A stretch of DNA of 64,000 nt from JASTVH01 sp042862465 (lineage in GTDB: Bacteria > Pseudomonadota > Gammaproteobacteria > Pseudomonadales > Oleiphilaceae), in contig JASTVH010000012.1 in NCBI GenBank assembly GCA_042862465.1, positions 1-64,000 on the forward strand, read 5' to 3'. A model generated the notes under the pieces. That model had not been told where the DNA came from and did no database searches. It saw only the letters and a list, made by a program, of their open reading frames with translations. This document shows, one piece after another, positions 49,502 to 61,736 of the stretch. Numbering within the stretch: position 1 is the stretch's first letter; every line of letters begins with the position of its first letter. Made by a program: the position numbers and the translations under genes.

Positions 49502-51274
49502 CTACTTGCGACTGTCCGGCGTAACCCGGAGGACTTCTTCGACCGTGGTCAGACCCGCGGCCACCTTTTGCGCGCCACTCAGGCGCAGGGACTTCATGCC
49601 GTGGCGATAGGCTTCCTTGCGTAGCTTGTCGAGATCACAGTCGGCCGTGATCATCTCCGACAATTTCTCGTCCAGCACCAGGATCTCGTACACCCCCGCA
49701 CGACCCCGGTAGCCGGTATTGCGGCAGTTGAGGCAGCCCACCGGTGCGCAGACGGATTCCGGCAGCGGGGCTTTCCAGGGCCGCGTGAGTTCCTGCCAGT
49801 CCTGCGGGTCCAGCGTGGCGGTGGTCTTGCAGTCCGGGCACAGGGTTCGCGCCAGGCGCTGGGCCATCACGCCCAATAGGGTGGCGCGGATCAGGTAGGG
49901 CGGAATGCCCAGTTCGATCAGCCGGGTGATGGCGCTGGGGGCGTCGTTGGTGTGCAGCGTGGAGAACACCAGGTGGCCCGTCAGGGCCGCCTGTACGGCC
50001 ATTTCCGCCGTTTCCAGGTCGCGGATCTCGCCAATCATGATGACATCCGGATCCTGGCGCAGCAGCGCCCGCACGCCAGTGGCGAAATCCAGATCAATGC
50101 TGTGCTGCACCTGCATCTGGTTGAATGTTGGCTCCACCATCTCGATGGGATCCTCGATCGTGCACAGGTTGATCGAGTCGCTGGCCAGGTGCTTGAGGGT
50201 GGAGTAGAGCGTCGTGGTCTTGCCGGAACCGGTGGGACCGGTGACCAGGACGATACCGTGGGGCTTGTGGGTGATGTCCTCCCAACGGCCCCGGTCTTCC
50301 TTGGAGAAACCAAGCTGTTCAAAGGATTTGAGCAGCACGTCCGGGTCGAAGATCCGCATGACCATCTTCTCGCCGAAGGCCGTCGGCATGGTGGCCAGAC
50401 GCAGCTCCACTTCGCTGTTGTCCGGCTTGCGGGTCTTGATGCGCCCGTCCTGGGGCTTGCGCTTTTCCGCCACATTCAGCCGGCCCAGGATCTTCAGGCG
50501 GCTGGTGACGGCCATGCCCACTTCACCGGGAAACTCGTAGACGTTGTGCAGCACGCCATCGATCCGGAAGCGCACCTGGGTGATATCCCGGCGGGGCTCC
50601 AGGTGGATGTCGCTGGCCCGCTGGTCAAAGGCATACTGCAGCAGCCAGTCGACAATATTGACCACGTGCTGGTCGTTGGCATCGGGCTTGGCGTCGCCCA
50701 GATCGAGCAGCTGTTCGAAATTCTGGGTATAGGCTTTGCCGCTGTCGCTGCGGGCCTTGTGAACGGAATTGGCCAGCTGGTAGAACTCGATGGTAAAGCG
50801 GCGCAGGTCGGCGGGGTTGGTGACCACCCGCTCGATGTCCTTTTTCAGGACATGGCGCAGGTTTTCCTCCCAGTCCCGCTTGAAGGGCTGGGCGCTGGCG
50901 ATCACCACCCGGTCGGTATGGATCTCCACTGCGAGAATGCCATGACGCTGGGCGAAGGCGTAGGACATCACATCGGCCACCCGCGACACGTCGATCTTGA
51001 GGGGGTCAATGTGATAGTGATGCTGCCCGCTCCATTCCGCCAGCCACTGGGTCAGCGCTTCGAGGTCGAGGCGCTTGCCGGTGGTCCGATCCTCCAGGTC
51101 CCCGGCGGCGATCAGCTCCAGGGGATGAATGTCCCGCTTGTCCTGGCCCAGGTTGGCGTTGAGCAGGGCTTCGGCATCCGTCTGCTCGATGCGGCCCTCG
51201 GCCACCAGGGCGCTGCACAGCTCACGCAGGGTCAGGGTGTGGTTGGGGGACTTCTGGACTGCCGCCTGGTTCAT
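49502..51274 (-). CDS. GspE/PilB-type secretion ATPase
   Basis: This 590-aa ATPase has an N-terminal GspE_N-like region (about 1-180) followed by the hexameric ATPase domain: Walker A GPTGSGKTTT (about 346-355), Asp box IEDPIEMVEP, Walker B VIMIGEIRDLETA, His box and the C-terminal zinc site CPDC...CLNCRNTGYRGR. It drives assembly of pilin or pseudopilin filaments (type IV pilus, MSHA pilus or type II secretion). With only one pseudopilin gene beside it, the assembly platform must lie elsewhere. The gene starts 18 bp after the DUF2069 gene on the same strand. Confidence 0.92.
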   Translation of the reverse strand: MNQAAVQKSPNHTLTLRELCSALVAEGRIEQTDAEALLNANLGQDKRDIHPLELIAAGDLEDRTTGKRLDLEALTQWLAEWSGQHHYHIDPLKIDVSRVADVMSYAFAQRHGILAVEIHTDRVVIASAQPFKRDWEENLRHVLKKDIERVVTNPADLRRFTIEFYQLANSVHKARSDSGKAYTQNFEQLLDLGDAKPDANDQHVVNIVDWLLQYAFDQRASDIHLEPRRDITQVRFRIDGVLHNVYEFPGEVGMAVTSRLKILGRLNVAEKRKPQDGRIKTRKPDNSEVELRLATMPTAFGEKMVMRIFDPDVLLKSFEQLGFSKEDRGRWEDITHKPHGIVLVTGPTGSGKTTTLYSTLKHLASDSINLCTIEDPIEMVEPTFNQMQVQHSIDLDFATGVRALLRQDPDVIMIGEIRDLETAEMAVQAALTGHLVFSTLHTNDAPSAITRLIELGIPPYLIRATLLGVMAQRLARTLCPDCKTTATLDPQDWQELTRPWKAPLPESVCAPVGCLNCRNTGYRGRAGVYEILVLDEKLSEMITADCDLDKLRKEAYRHGMKSLRLSGAQKVAAGLTTVEEVLRVTPDSRK

Positions 51275-51292
51275 CGTGATAGGGCGTCTCGC

Positions 51293-51640
51293 TTAGGCCT
51301 GTTTGGGTGCTCGAATCTTGATCAGGCTGGTCAGGAACAACAGCACCGTCAAGCTCATCAGGATGACCGGGATCACCTCCCACTGCGTCAGGTAAGCACG
51401 CACCGACGCATCGGTGAAATAGATCATCAGGATAAAGCATAGCCATATATAGGCTTTGTTGCCGCCCTTGAGCAGTCCGGGCAGCACGATCAGCAGCGGG
51501 ACCAGCTTGATGGTCAGCATCAGGGCCTTGGAGGCGCCCTCCACCGGGTCGGGCCAGAAGGTAGTCAGGGTCACCAGGCCCAGCAGGCCAAAATACAGAA
51601 TGAGGCTGACGATGTGGGCAATGCGGGCCTGTGGGCTCAT
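51293..51640 (-). CDS. DUF2069 membrane protein
   Basis: This 115-aa inner-membrane protein has four hydrophobic segments (about 8-28, 38-52, 60-76, 84-105) and the family pattern TKLVPLLIVLPGLLKGGNKAYIWLCF. It belongs to DUF2069, widespread in gammaproteobacteria and typically next to wrbA, as here; the function is unknown. The ATG at 51640 overlaps the wrbA stop by 4 bp (ATGA); a longer frame from 51709 runs inside wrbA and is rejected. Confidence 0.9.
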   Translation of the reverse strand: MSPQARIAHIVSLILYFGLLGLVTLTTFWPDPVEGASKALMLTIKLVPLLIVLPGLLKGGNKAYIWLCFILMIYFTDASVRAYLTQWEVIPVILMSLTVLLFLTSLIKIRAPKQA

Positions 51641-52254
51641 GTGGACGGCGTCTCCGGATTGGCAAGTTTGACGGCCAGGCTGGCGACACGGCGCCCCAGG
51701 GCCTGGCACAGGCGTTTTTCCTTGTCGGTCACGCCCAGTTCATGTTGGCTGCCGGCCCAGTGGCTGGCGCCGTAAGGTGTGCCCCCGGCTTCGGTTTCCG
51801 ACAGCTCGGGGTTGGTGTAGGGCAGGCCGGCGAAGAGCATGCCCTGGTGAATCAGCGGCAGCGCCATGGAAAGCAGGGTGGTTTCCTGGCCGCCGTGGAG
51901 GCTGCCGGTGGAGGTGAAAACACCGGCCGGCTTGTCCACCAGTTGGCCGCTCATCCACAGCTCGCCGGTGCTGTCGATGAGGTGCTTGAGTGGCGCCGCC
52001 ATATTGCCGAAGCGGGTGGGGCTGCCCATGACCAGTCCGGCGCAATGCTTGAGGTCATCCAGCGTGACGTAAACCGCGCCTTCTTCGGGTACTTCCGGCA
52101 ACACCTGGGCGGTTTCCGGTGAGACCGGTGGCACCGTGCGCAGCCGCGCCTCGATGCCGCTCACCGCTTCAACGCCACGGGCCACCTGCAGCGCCATTTC
52201 CCGCGTGTAGCCACCACGGCTGTAGTAAAGGACAAGAACGTAAGGATCGGACAT
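51637..52254 (-). CDS. wrbA: NAD(P)H:quinone oxidoreductase (WrbA)
   Basis: This 205-aa flavodoxin-fold quinone reductase has the FMN phosphate loop YYSRGGYTREMA (about 10-21), MGSPTRFGNMAAPLK and FTSTGSLHGGQETTLLSM, all hallmarks of WrbA. It reduces quinones by two electrons, avoiding semiquinone radicals, in the cytoplasm. It lies 6 bp after the ArsC-like gene and overlaps the DUF2069 gene, forming a three-gene set arsC-wrbA-DUF2069 common in pseudomonad-type gammaproteobacteria. Confidence 0.95.
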   Translation of the reverse strand: MSDPYVLVLYYSRGGYTREMALQVARGVEAVSGIEARLRTVPPVSPETAQVLPEVPEEGAVYVTLDDLKHCAGLVMGSPTRFGNMAAPLKHLIDSTGELWMSGQLVDKPAGVFTSTGSLHGGQETTLLSMALPLIHQGMLFAGLPYTNPELSETEAGGTPYGASHWAGSQHELGVTDKEKRLCQALGRRVASLAVKLANPETPST

Positions 52255-52260
52255 AAGCGA

Positions 52261-52614
52261 TTACAGAATTTCCAGTACGTTTTCCGGCGGGCGCCCCAGG
52301 GCCGCCTTGCCGTTGGCCAGGACGATGGGGCGCTCGATCAGTTTGGGCGTACGCACCATGGCCGCGATCAGCTCATCCTCGGACAGGGATTCATCCGCCA
52401 GGTTCTGTTCCTTGTATTCCGCCTCCTTGGTCCGCATCAGCTCTCGCGGCGCCAATCCCAGCTGCTTCAGTACGGCCTTGAGTTCGGCTTCGGAGGGGGG
52501 CGTATCCAGATAGCGGATGACTTCCGGCTGGATGCCGCGCTCTTCCAGCAGAGCCAGGGTCTGGCGGGACTTGGAGCAGCGCGGGTTATGGAAAATCTTG
52601 ATGGCTTCTGTCAT
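52261..52614 (-). CDS. arsC: ArsC-family reductase (glutaredoxin-dependent type)
   Basis: This 117-aa thioredoxin-fold protein has the catalytic HNPRCSKSRQTL (Cys about 13), KEAEYKEQNL, and the substrate-side RPIVLANGKAALGRPPENVL. It matches the glutaredoxin-coupled arsenate reductase family (ArsC/YffB-like). There is no arsB, acr3 or arsR nearby; this genomic copy beside wrbA may have a general redox role rather than arsenic detoxification. The symbol is given by family only. Confidence 0.88.
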   Translation of the reverse strand: MTEAIKIFHNPRCSKSRQTLALLEERGIQPEVIRYLDTPPSEAELKAVLKQLGLAPRELMRTKEAEYKEQNLADESLSEDELIAAMVRTPKLIERPIVLANGKAALGRPPENVLEIL

Positions 52615-52670
52615 GGTTTGGGCGTTTTTCAGAATGGTGGTTTGTGAGCGGGGCGCCTGTGTGGCGCCTC

Positions 52671-52707
52671 CCCCTCTCCCTGGCCCTCTCCCACGGGGGG
52701 AGAGGGG
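52671..52707. repeat. Palindromic repeat CCCCTCTCCC...GGGAGAGGGG, copy 2
   Basis: The arms CCCCTCTCCC (52671-52680) and GGGAGAGGGG (52698-52707) are the same as in copy 1 at 45628. The centre contains a second CCCTCTCCC. It is a dispersed intergenic palindrome between two divergent genes. Confidence 0.8.
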
Positions 52708-52809
52708 ATGAAATTATCAGGCCATGGCAGTATGCGCATTTTCGCGACCCAGGCGATGGAGCCCGGGGGAGCAATGGCCAGTCCGCGCGAGTTTAACAGG
52801 AGGTCCTGC

Positions 52810-53253
52810 GTGATTCATCTGATACGGTTGTCCTTGCTGGCAAGCCTCACCCTGTGGCTGACCGCCTGCGGACAGCCACAGTTCCCAACCGCCGGGGGCG
52901 AGCCCGTTAAATGGGACGACCTGCGCGGACAGTGGGTCCTGGTCAATTATTGGGCGGAGTGGTGCAAGCCATGCCTGGAGGAGATTCCGGAACTCAATGC
53001 CCTGGACCAGAATCCCAAGGTTCGGGTGTTGGGGGTCAACTATGACGGCAAGCAAGGCCAGGCCCTGATCAAGGCTGCCCAGTCCATGGGTATCGAGTTC
53101 ACCCTGCTGGAAGAGGACATCGGCAACACCATGGACTGGGAAAAGCCCCTGGCGCTGCCGGTGACCTTTGTGGTTGATCCGGAGGGCAAGTTGCAGGAAG
53201 CCCGCTTTGGACCGCAGAAGGAGCAGGAATTGTTGGAGAAGATGGGGCTTTAG
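52810..53253 (+). CDS. TlpA-like periplasmic thioredoxin lipoprotein
   Basis: This 147-aa protein has a lipoprotein-type signal (LLASLTLWLTACG, Cys about 20). A thioredoxin/TlpA domain follows with the active site WAEWCKPCLEEIP (about 55-67) and the cis-Pro block LALPVTFVVDPEGKL. It should act as a membrane-attached thiol:disulfide reductase in the periplasm, for example in cytochrome c maturation or in protecting reduced Cys. GTG at 52810 with AGGAGG upstream is the start; the longer in-frame ATG upstream is not supported. Confidence 0.88.
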   Translation: MIHLIRLSLLASLTLWLTACGQPQFPTAGGEPVKWDDLRGQWVLVNYWAEWCKPCLEEIPELNALDQNPKVRVLGVNYDGKQGQALIKAAQSMGIEFTLLEEDIGNTMDWEKPLALPVTFVVDPEGKLQEARFGPQKEQELLEKMGL

Positions 53254-53288
53254 GCCGCCTCTAACGGCGTAAGCCTGCTTCCTCTCCC

Positions 53289-53437
53289 GTCATTCCCGCG
53301 CAGGCGGGAATCCACGGCGGATGACTCCTTAATCTCGATGCCATAAGCCCTGGATCCCCGCCTGCGCGGGGATGACGTTGCAACAATCGTCCTGTAAATA
53401 GTCTAGTATCCTGGATCCCCGCCTGAGCGGGGATCAC
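53289..53437. repeat. Three REP-like palindromes
   Basis: Three copies of a palindromic element of about 26 bp: 53289-53314 (core TTCCCGC-GCAG-GCGGGAA), 53351-53376 and 53412-53437 (core ATCCCCGCCTGCGCGGGGAT, one variant with GAG). The second and third are inverted relative to the first. They fill most of the 239-bp gap between convergent genes. This is the common dispersed REP family of many proteobacteria. The rest of the gap includes two TCCGACG units (53471-53484), a variant of the heptamer found in the two arrays. Confidence 0.9.
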
Positions 53438-53492
53438 GGGTTTCAGTAGGGATGCACAGTGGTACGTTTATCCGACGTCCGACGCCTAGAAC

Positions 53493-55178
53493 CTATCCTC
53501 CAAGCCCCAACTCATCAATACTGATCTCCCGCATCCGGAACTTCTGAATCTTCCCGGTCACGGTCATCGGAAACTCGTCCACCAGCCGCACATAGCGCGG
53601 CACCTTGTAATGGGCAATACCGGAGCGGCAGAACTCTTTGACTTCATCCTCGGTCAGGGAGCGGCCTTCCACCGGCTTGATCCACACCATGATCTCCTCG
53701 CCGTATTTGGCATCGGGTACGCCGATCACCTGGGCATCGGAAATGGCCGGGTGGGTGTAGAGGTATTCCTCGATCTCCCGCGGGTAGATATTCTCGCCAC
53801 CGCGGATGATCATGTCCTTGATGCGCCCGGTGATGGCCACGAAGCCCTGCTCGTCCATGGTGGCGAGATCGCCGGTGTGCATCCAGCGTTGCGGGTCGAT
53901 GGCCTTGCGGGTGGCTTCCTCGTTGTTCCAGTAGCCGAGCATCACGCTGTAGCCGCGGGTGCACAGCTCGCCTTTCTCGCCCTGGGGTACGGTGCGGCCG
54001 GTGGCCGGGTCCACCAGTTTGATTTCCAGATGCGGGTGGATGGTGCCCACGGTAGTCACCCGCTTCTCCAGGGGCGCGTCCGGTTCCGTCTGCAGGCTGA
54101 CCGGGCTGGTTTCGGTCATGCCGTAGCAGATGGTGACGTCCTTCATGTGCATCTTCTCGATCACCTGCTTCATCACCTCGGTCGGGCAGTTGGAGCCGGC
54201 CATGATGCCGGTGCGCAGGGTGGAAAGATCGAATTGGTCGAAATCCGGGTGCTCCAGTTCGGCGATGAACATGGTGGGCACGCCATACAGCGCCGTGGCC
54301 TTTTCCCGCTCCACCGCCTTGAGCGTGGCTTCCGGCTCGAAGCCGTCGGAGGGGTAGATCATGGTGGCCCCGTGGGTGATGCAGCCGAGGTTGCCCATGA
54401 CCATGCCGAAGCAGTGGTAGAGCGGCACCGGGATCACCAGCCGGTCCTCGGCACTGAAGTTCATGCGCCGGGCCACGAACAGGCCGTTATTCAGAATATT
54501 GTGGTGGGAGAGGGTGGCGCCTTTGGGTGCCCCGGTGGTTCCCGAGGTGTACTGGATGTTGATGGGATCGTCGAACTCCAGGGTGCCCTGGCGCTCATAG
54601 TAATCCGACTCGGCAGTCTGGTCGGCCAGGGCCTGCAGCTCGGCCCAGCTCATCATGCCGGCGGCGCGATGATTTGCGTCCAGACAGACCACCCGCCGCA
54701 GGTTGGGCAGGTGCGAGTCTTTCAGGTCGCCGTTCTGGGGCTTCTCCAGCCCCGGAATCAGCTCCTTGAGGGTGGCGACATAATCCGATGTCTTGAACTG
54801 ACCCTGGGTGATCAGCACGGAGGTGCCGGAGTGCTCCAGGGCGTATTTCACTTCGTGGGAGCGGTAGCTGGGATTGATGTTGACCAGGATGGCGCCAATC
54901 TGTGCGGTGGCGAACTGGGTGATGCACCATTCGGCGCAGTTGGGCGACCAGATTCCCACCCGGTCCCCCTTGTTGATGCCCAGGGCCATCAGAGCCCGCG
55001 CGCATTGGTCGACTTTTTCCTGCAGCTGGCGGTAGCTGTAATGAATGTCCTGGTGGTGGACGATCAGTGCGTCCTGGTCGGCATAACGTTCCACCGTCTC
55101 ATCGAACTGCTCGCCGATGGTCTTGCCGAGAAGGGGTGTCTCACTGATGCCACTGACGTAGCTTTTGTTGTTGGTCAT
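53493..55178 (-). CDS. Acyl-CoA synthetase (AMP-forming, FadD/AcsF2-like)
   Basis: This 561-aa ligase has A3 YTSGTTGAPKGATLSH (about 211-226), A5 YGMTETSPVS, A7 HTGDLATMDEQGF, A8 GRIKDMIIRGGENIYPREIEEYL and the A10 Lys in TVTGKIQKFRM. It resembles medium-chain acyl-CoA synthetases and catabolic AMP-binding enzymes linked to branched-chain amino acid or fatty acid breakdown. A MerR-like dyad (LiuR-type) lies just upstream of the start, which supports a catabolic role. It is a different subfamily from the AMP-ligase of the 18-34 kb cluster. There is no neighbouring beta-oxidation gene. Confidence 0.92.
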   Translation of the reverse strand: MTNNKSYVSGISETPLLGKTIGEQFDETVERYADQDALIVHHQDIHYSYRQLQEKVDQCARALMALGINKGDRVGIWSPNCAEWCITQFATAQIGAILVNINPSYRSHEVKYALEHSGTSVLITQGQFKTSDYVATLKELIPGLEKPQNGDLKDSHLPNLRRVVCLDANHRAAGMMSWAELQALADQTAESDYYERQGTLEFDDPINIQYTSGTTGAPKGATLSHHNILNNGLFVARRMNFSAEDRLVIPVPLYHCFGMVMGNLGCITHGATMIYPSDGFEPEATLKAVEREKATALYGVPTMFIAELEHPDFDQFDLSTLRTGIMAGSNCPTEVMKQVIEKMHMKDVTICYGMTETSPVSLQTEPDAPLEKRVTTVGTIHPHLEIKLVDPATGRTVPQGEKGELCTRGYSVMLGYWNNEEATRKAIDPQRWMHTGDLATMDEQGFVAITGRIKDMIIRGGENIYPREIEEYLYTHPAISDAQVIGVPDAKYGEEIMVWIKPVEGRSLTEDEVKEFCRSGIAHYKVPRYVRLVDEFPMTVTGKIQKFRMREISIDELGLGG

Positions 55179-55222
55179 GATGCCTGGACCCCGGAATGGC
55201 TTTGATCAAAGTTCGGACTAAC

Positions 55223-55239
55223 CTTTACGTAAACGTAAG
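55223..55239 (-). promoter_or_regulatory. LiuR-like operator upstream of acyl-CoA synthetase gene
   Basis: CTTTACGTAAACGTAAG (55223-55239) is a near-perfect dyad of the MerR/LiuR type (half-sites TTTACG and CGTAAG). It is about 45 bp upstream of the acyl-CoA synthetase start. LiuR represses branched-chain amino acid and some acyl-CoA catabolic genes in gammaproteobacteria. The assignment is from memory of the motif. Confidence 0.5.
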
Positions 55240-55347
55240 TTTGGGTGCTATGTCGATGCAAGCGCTTTTTAGGGGAACTCATCCGAAAGTCTAATGTTGT
55301 GACTACAATGAAAGCCGAATGTTTCCCAAACCGATTTTGACCTGGTA

Positions 55348-55740
55348 ATGAGTGCGCAACCTCCCTCCAAGAATGATATGCAACGCCTGGCCCTGCAATG
55401 GCTGGCGCAGCTGGATGATGGTGTTCTGGCCATCGACCAGGGCTGGCGGGTCTGGGTGTGGAATGCCCGGCTGGCGGCCATCACCCGCCGGGTTCTGCGA
55501 CCTGGCAGTGCTCTGAATGAGCTGGCAGGGTTCGACCAGATGCACAGCTCGCTGCGCAACTGGTTCGAACAGACCCACCGGCAACAGACCGCTCTGCGCC
55601 TGGAGCCGACCGAAGCCGCGCCCCTGCTGGAAATGCTGATTCTCAAACCGCCGCTGCCAGAGCTGGAGACGGTCCTGTATCCACTAGTGGTGGGGGAGGA
55701 TGATCTGATCGGAATCCAGTTACGATCCGTGATTCGGTGA
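55348..55740 (+). CDS. Small PAS-like protein
   Basis: This 130-aa soluble protein resembles a single PAS domain: LDDGVLAIDQGWRVWVWNARLAAITRR matches the PAS N-terminal strand-helix (compare GVLVLDxxxRIxxWN), followed by a less conserved half. There is no kinase, cyclase or HTH output, so it may be an isolated ligand- or protein-binding domain. It is the first gene on the plus strand before dnaE and 169 bp from the divergent acyl-CoA synthetase. Confidence 0.7.
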   Translation: MSAQPPSKNDMQRLALQWLAQLDDGVLAIDQGWRVWVWNARLAAITRRVLRPGSALNELAGFDQMHSSLRNWFEQTHRQQTALRLEPTEAAPLLEMLILKPPLPELETVLYPLVVGEDDLIGIQLRSVIR

Positions 55741-55810
55741 AGATTTTTTCAGGCTCGATGGCTAGAATGTTCCTCCCCTTGCAGAATTTCCAAGCCGGAT
55801 GTTGTCTTCC

Positions 55811-59293
<3,483 letters not shown>

Positions 59294-59381
59294 TACCAAC
59301 GTCAGCTTTTGTCCCGCACAGAAGCCTGTTAAATTCGTTCATCATTCAACTCAAGAATAACGGGACGCCAAACGGACTGTC

Positions 59382-60335
59382 ATGAATCCCAACTACCTGG
59401 ATTTCGAACAACCGATTGCCGAGCTGGAAGACAAGATCGAAGAGTTGCGGCTGGTCGGCAACGACACCGACATCAACATCACGGACGAGATCAACCGGCT
59501 CAAGAGCAAAAGCGTCAGCCTGACCGAGAACATCTTTAACGATCTCGAATCCTGGGATATCGCCCGCCTGTCCCGGCATCCGCGGCGCCCCTACACCCTG
59601 GACTATATCGACCTGATCTTCGACGACTTCGATGAGCTGCACGGCGACCGTGCCTACGCGGACGACCCGGCGATTGTTGGCGGGTTGGCTCGGCTGGAAG
59701 GGCAGCCGGTGATGGTGATTGGCCATCAGAAGGGGAGGGATGTGAAGGAGAAGGTCTACCGCAACTTCGGTATGCCGCGTCCGGAAGGCTATCGCAAGGC
59801 CTGCCGGTTGATGGAAATGGCCGAGCGGTTTCGCGTGCCCATTCTCACCCTGATCGACACCCCGGGCGCCTATCCCGGCATCGGCGCCGAAGAGCGTGGC
59901 CAGAGTGAGGCCATCGCCAAGAACCTGGCCGTGATGTCGCGCCTGAAGACCCCCATCATCTCCACGGTGATCGGGGAGGGCGGTTCCGGTGGTGCGCTGG
60001 CCATTGGCGTGTGCGACCGCCTGTTAATGCTCCAGTACGCCACCTATGCGGTCATCTCGCCGGAAGGCTGTGCTTCCATTCTCTGGAAGAGCGCCGAGTA
60101 CGCGCCGCAGGCGGCCGAAGCCATGGGCGTGACTGCCGACCGCCTGAAGCATCTGGGCGTGGCCAACCGCGTGGTGGACGAACCGCTGGGCGGCGCCCAC
60201 CGCAATCCCTCGTTGATGGCCAACCATCTCAAGAATGCCTTACTGGAAGAACTCGAAGCGCTCAAGGCGCTAGAGCCGGACGACCTGGTGGCCCAGCGCT
60301 ACGAACGGTTGACCGCCTATGACCCGGGCCGCTGA
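59382..60335 (+). CDS. accA: Acetyl-CoA carboxylase carboxyltransferase alpha subunit
   Basis: This 317-aa alpha subunit of the carboxyltransferase (with AccD, encoded elsewhere) makes malonyl-CoA for fatty-acid synthesis. Family blocks: LDFEQPIAELEDKIEELR at the N-terminus, FDELHGDRAYADDPAIVGGLARL, NFGMPRPEGYRKACRLM, DTPGAYPGIGAEERGQSEAI and GEGGSGGALAIGVCDRLLM. Length is as usual. The 3' end overlaps tilS by 17 bp, indicating coupled translation. Confidence 0.98.
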   Translation: MNPNYLDFEQPIAELEDKIEELRLVGNDTDINITDEINRLKSKSVSLTENIFNDLESWDIARLSRHPRRPYTLDYIDLIFDDFDELHGDRAYADDPAIVGGLARLEGQPVMVIGHQKGRDVKEKVYRNFGMPRPEGYRKACRLMEMAERFRVPILTLIDTPGAYPGIGAEERGQSEAIAKNLAVMSRLKTPIISTVIGEGGSGGALAIGVCDRLLMLQYATYAVISPEGCASILWKSAEYAPQAAEAMGVTADRLKHLGVANRVVDEPLGGAHRNPSLMANHLKNALLEELEALKALEPDDLVAQRYERLTAYDPGR

Positions 60336-61680
60336 CACCGGGCCGGACCACTGGCCCGCCGCGCTGGCTGAAGGCTTTGCCACCATTCCCCGTGAGGGCT
60401 GCTGGTGGGTGGCCCTGAGCGGCGGGTTCGATTCCGTTCTCCTCCTGCACCTGGCCAAGGTGTGGCTCGCGTCATTGCCCCATTCCCCGAACCTGCAGGC
60501 GGTTCACATCAATCACCAGTTACACCCCGATGCCCCTCAGTGGACGGAGTTCTGCCGGGCCCTGTGTGACCGGCTGGGTGTGCCACTGACGGAACGTACC
60601 GTGGATGTCGCCTCGAACGGCGAAGGCCTGGAGGACGCTGCGCGGCAGGCGCGCTATCGCATCTTCGAGGCCTGTCTGGCCCCGGGGGATGCCCTCTTGC
60701 AGGCCCACCATGCGGACGATCAGGCCGAAACCGTCCTCTTCCGCCTTATGCGCGGCTCCGGCGTGGACGGCCTCGCCGGTATCCCGCCGCAGCGAGCGCT
60801 GGGGGAGGGCAGACTGTATCGGCCCCTGCTCGCCCTGAGTCGCCAGCAACTCAAAGCACTGCCCGAGGCCCGCGATCTCGACTGGTGCGAGGACCCATCC
60901 AACGAAGACCGCAGCTTGGATCGCAACTACATCCGTCACGCCATCCTGCCGCCTCTGACCGAACGCTGGCCCGCCGCCATCAGCCGCATCGCCCATTCGG
61001 CAGACCATTGCCGCGAAACTGGGGAGCTGTTGCGGGAGTTGGCGTGGATGGATCTGGCCTTGCTGGTGGTGAAAGGCACGGCAGGACTGGATTGCACCCA
61101 GCTGCAACGGCTGACGCCCGCCCGGCGCTTCAACGCCCTACGGGCCTGGCTGGAACAGCAGGGCGCCCGGCCGCCCGGGGAGCTGAAACTGCGGGAGGGC
61201 GTGGAGCAATTGTTGCACGCCGGCGAAGATCGTCAGCCGGAGCTGCGCTGGGGCGACTGGTCGCTGCGGCGCTATCGTGGAGTGCTTTATCTGGTCCCGG
61301 AGGTTGACGCGCTCCCGACAACGGTCAGCTGGAACGGCCAGTCCGAGTTGCTCTGGGGCTCTCAGCGCCTTCTGGCCATGCCCAACCAAAAAGAGGGTAT
61401 CCGGGAATCCGCCTGGCCCCTTGAAGTCCGCCCCCGAGCCGGCGGCGAATACCTGCCTGCCGCCGACGGCCGCCCCGGCAAGCCGCTCAAGAAATGGCTG
61501 CAGGAAGAGGGCATTCCGCCCTGGGAAAGGGATCGCTTGCCTCTGTTCTGGAAGGGCGATGAGTTGGTGGCGGTGGGGGCATGTTGGATCGCGCCGGCGT
61601 TTCGGGCTGGGGGTGGGGAAAGCGGGCGGGTGATTTCGAGTTATGTGCCTGGTTTTGAGCGTTTGACGTTGGACGTTTGA
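60319..61680 (+). CDS. tilS: tRNA(Ile)-lysidine synthetase, C-terminus running into heptamer repeat
   Basis: This 453-aa N-type ATP pyrophosphatase modifies C34 of the CAU-anticodon tRNA-Ile. The PP-loop SGGFDS (about 34-39) has Phe where Val is usual; then HADDQAETVLFRLMRGSGVDGL and WCEDPSNEDRSLDRNYIRH, and the C-terminal TilS_C domain with PRAGGEYL and KKWLQEEGIPPWERDRLPL. The ATG overlaps accA. The last codons (RLTLDV) are read from degenerate inverted copies of the 7-bp repeat, and the stop codon TGA lies inside the third unit (TTTGACG). The repeat seems to have expanded into or near the gene end without harming the fold. Confidence 0.96.
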   Translation: MTRAADTGPDHWPAALAEGFATIPREGCWWVALSGGFDSVLLLHLAKVWLASLPHSPNLQAVHINHQLHPDAPQWTEFCRALCDRLGVPLTERTVDVASNGEGLEDAARQARYRIFEACLAPGDALLQAHHADDQAETVLFRLMRGSGVDGLAGIPPQRALGEGRLYRPLLALSRQQLKALPEARDLDWCEDPSNEDRSLDRNYIRHAILPPLTERWPAAISRIAHSADHCRETGELLRELAWMDLALLVVKGTAGLDCTQLQRLTPARRFNALRAWLEQQGARPPGELKLREGVEQLLHAGEDRQPELRWGDWSLRRYRGVLYLVPEVDALPTTVSWNGQSELLWGSQRLLAMPNQKEGIRESAWPLEVRPRAGGEYLPAADGRPGKPLKKWLQEEGIPPWERDRLPLFWKGDELVAVGACWIAPAFRAGGGESGRVISSYVPGFERLTLDV

Positions 61681-61689
61681 CGTTTCACG
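61662..61689. repeat. Degenerate inverted heptamer array at tilS 3' end
   Basis: Four adjacent 7-bp units TTTGACG, TTGGACG, TTTGACG, TTTCACG run from 61662 to 61689. The second unit is the exact reverse complement of CGTCCAA; the others differ by one or two bases. The array covers the last codons and stop of tilS and is inverted relative to the perfect array 47 bp downstream, so the two could pair. Confidence 0.85.
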
Positions 61690-61736
61690 TATAAAAAGCT
61701 TGACCTCGGTGCTCTGAGCCGCATGCTAATTGCCAA

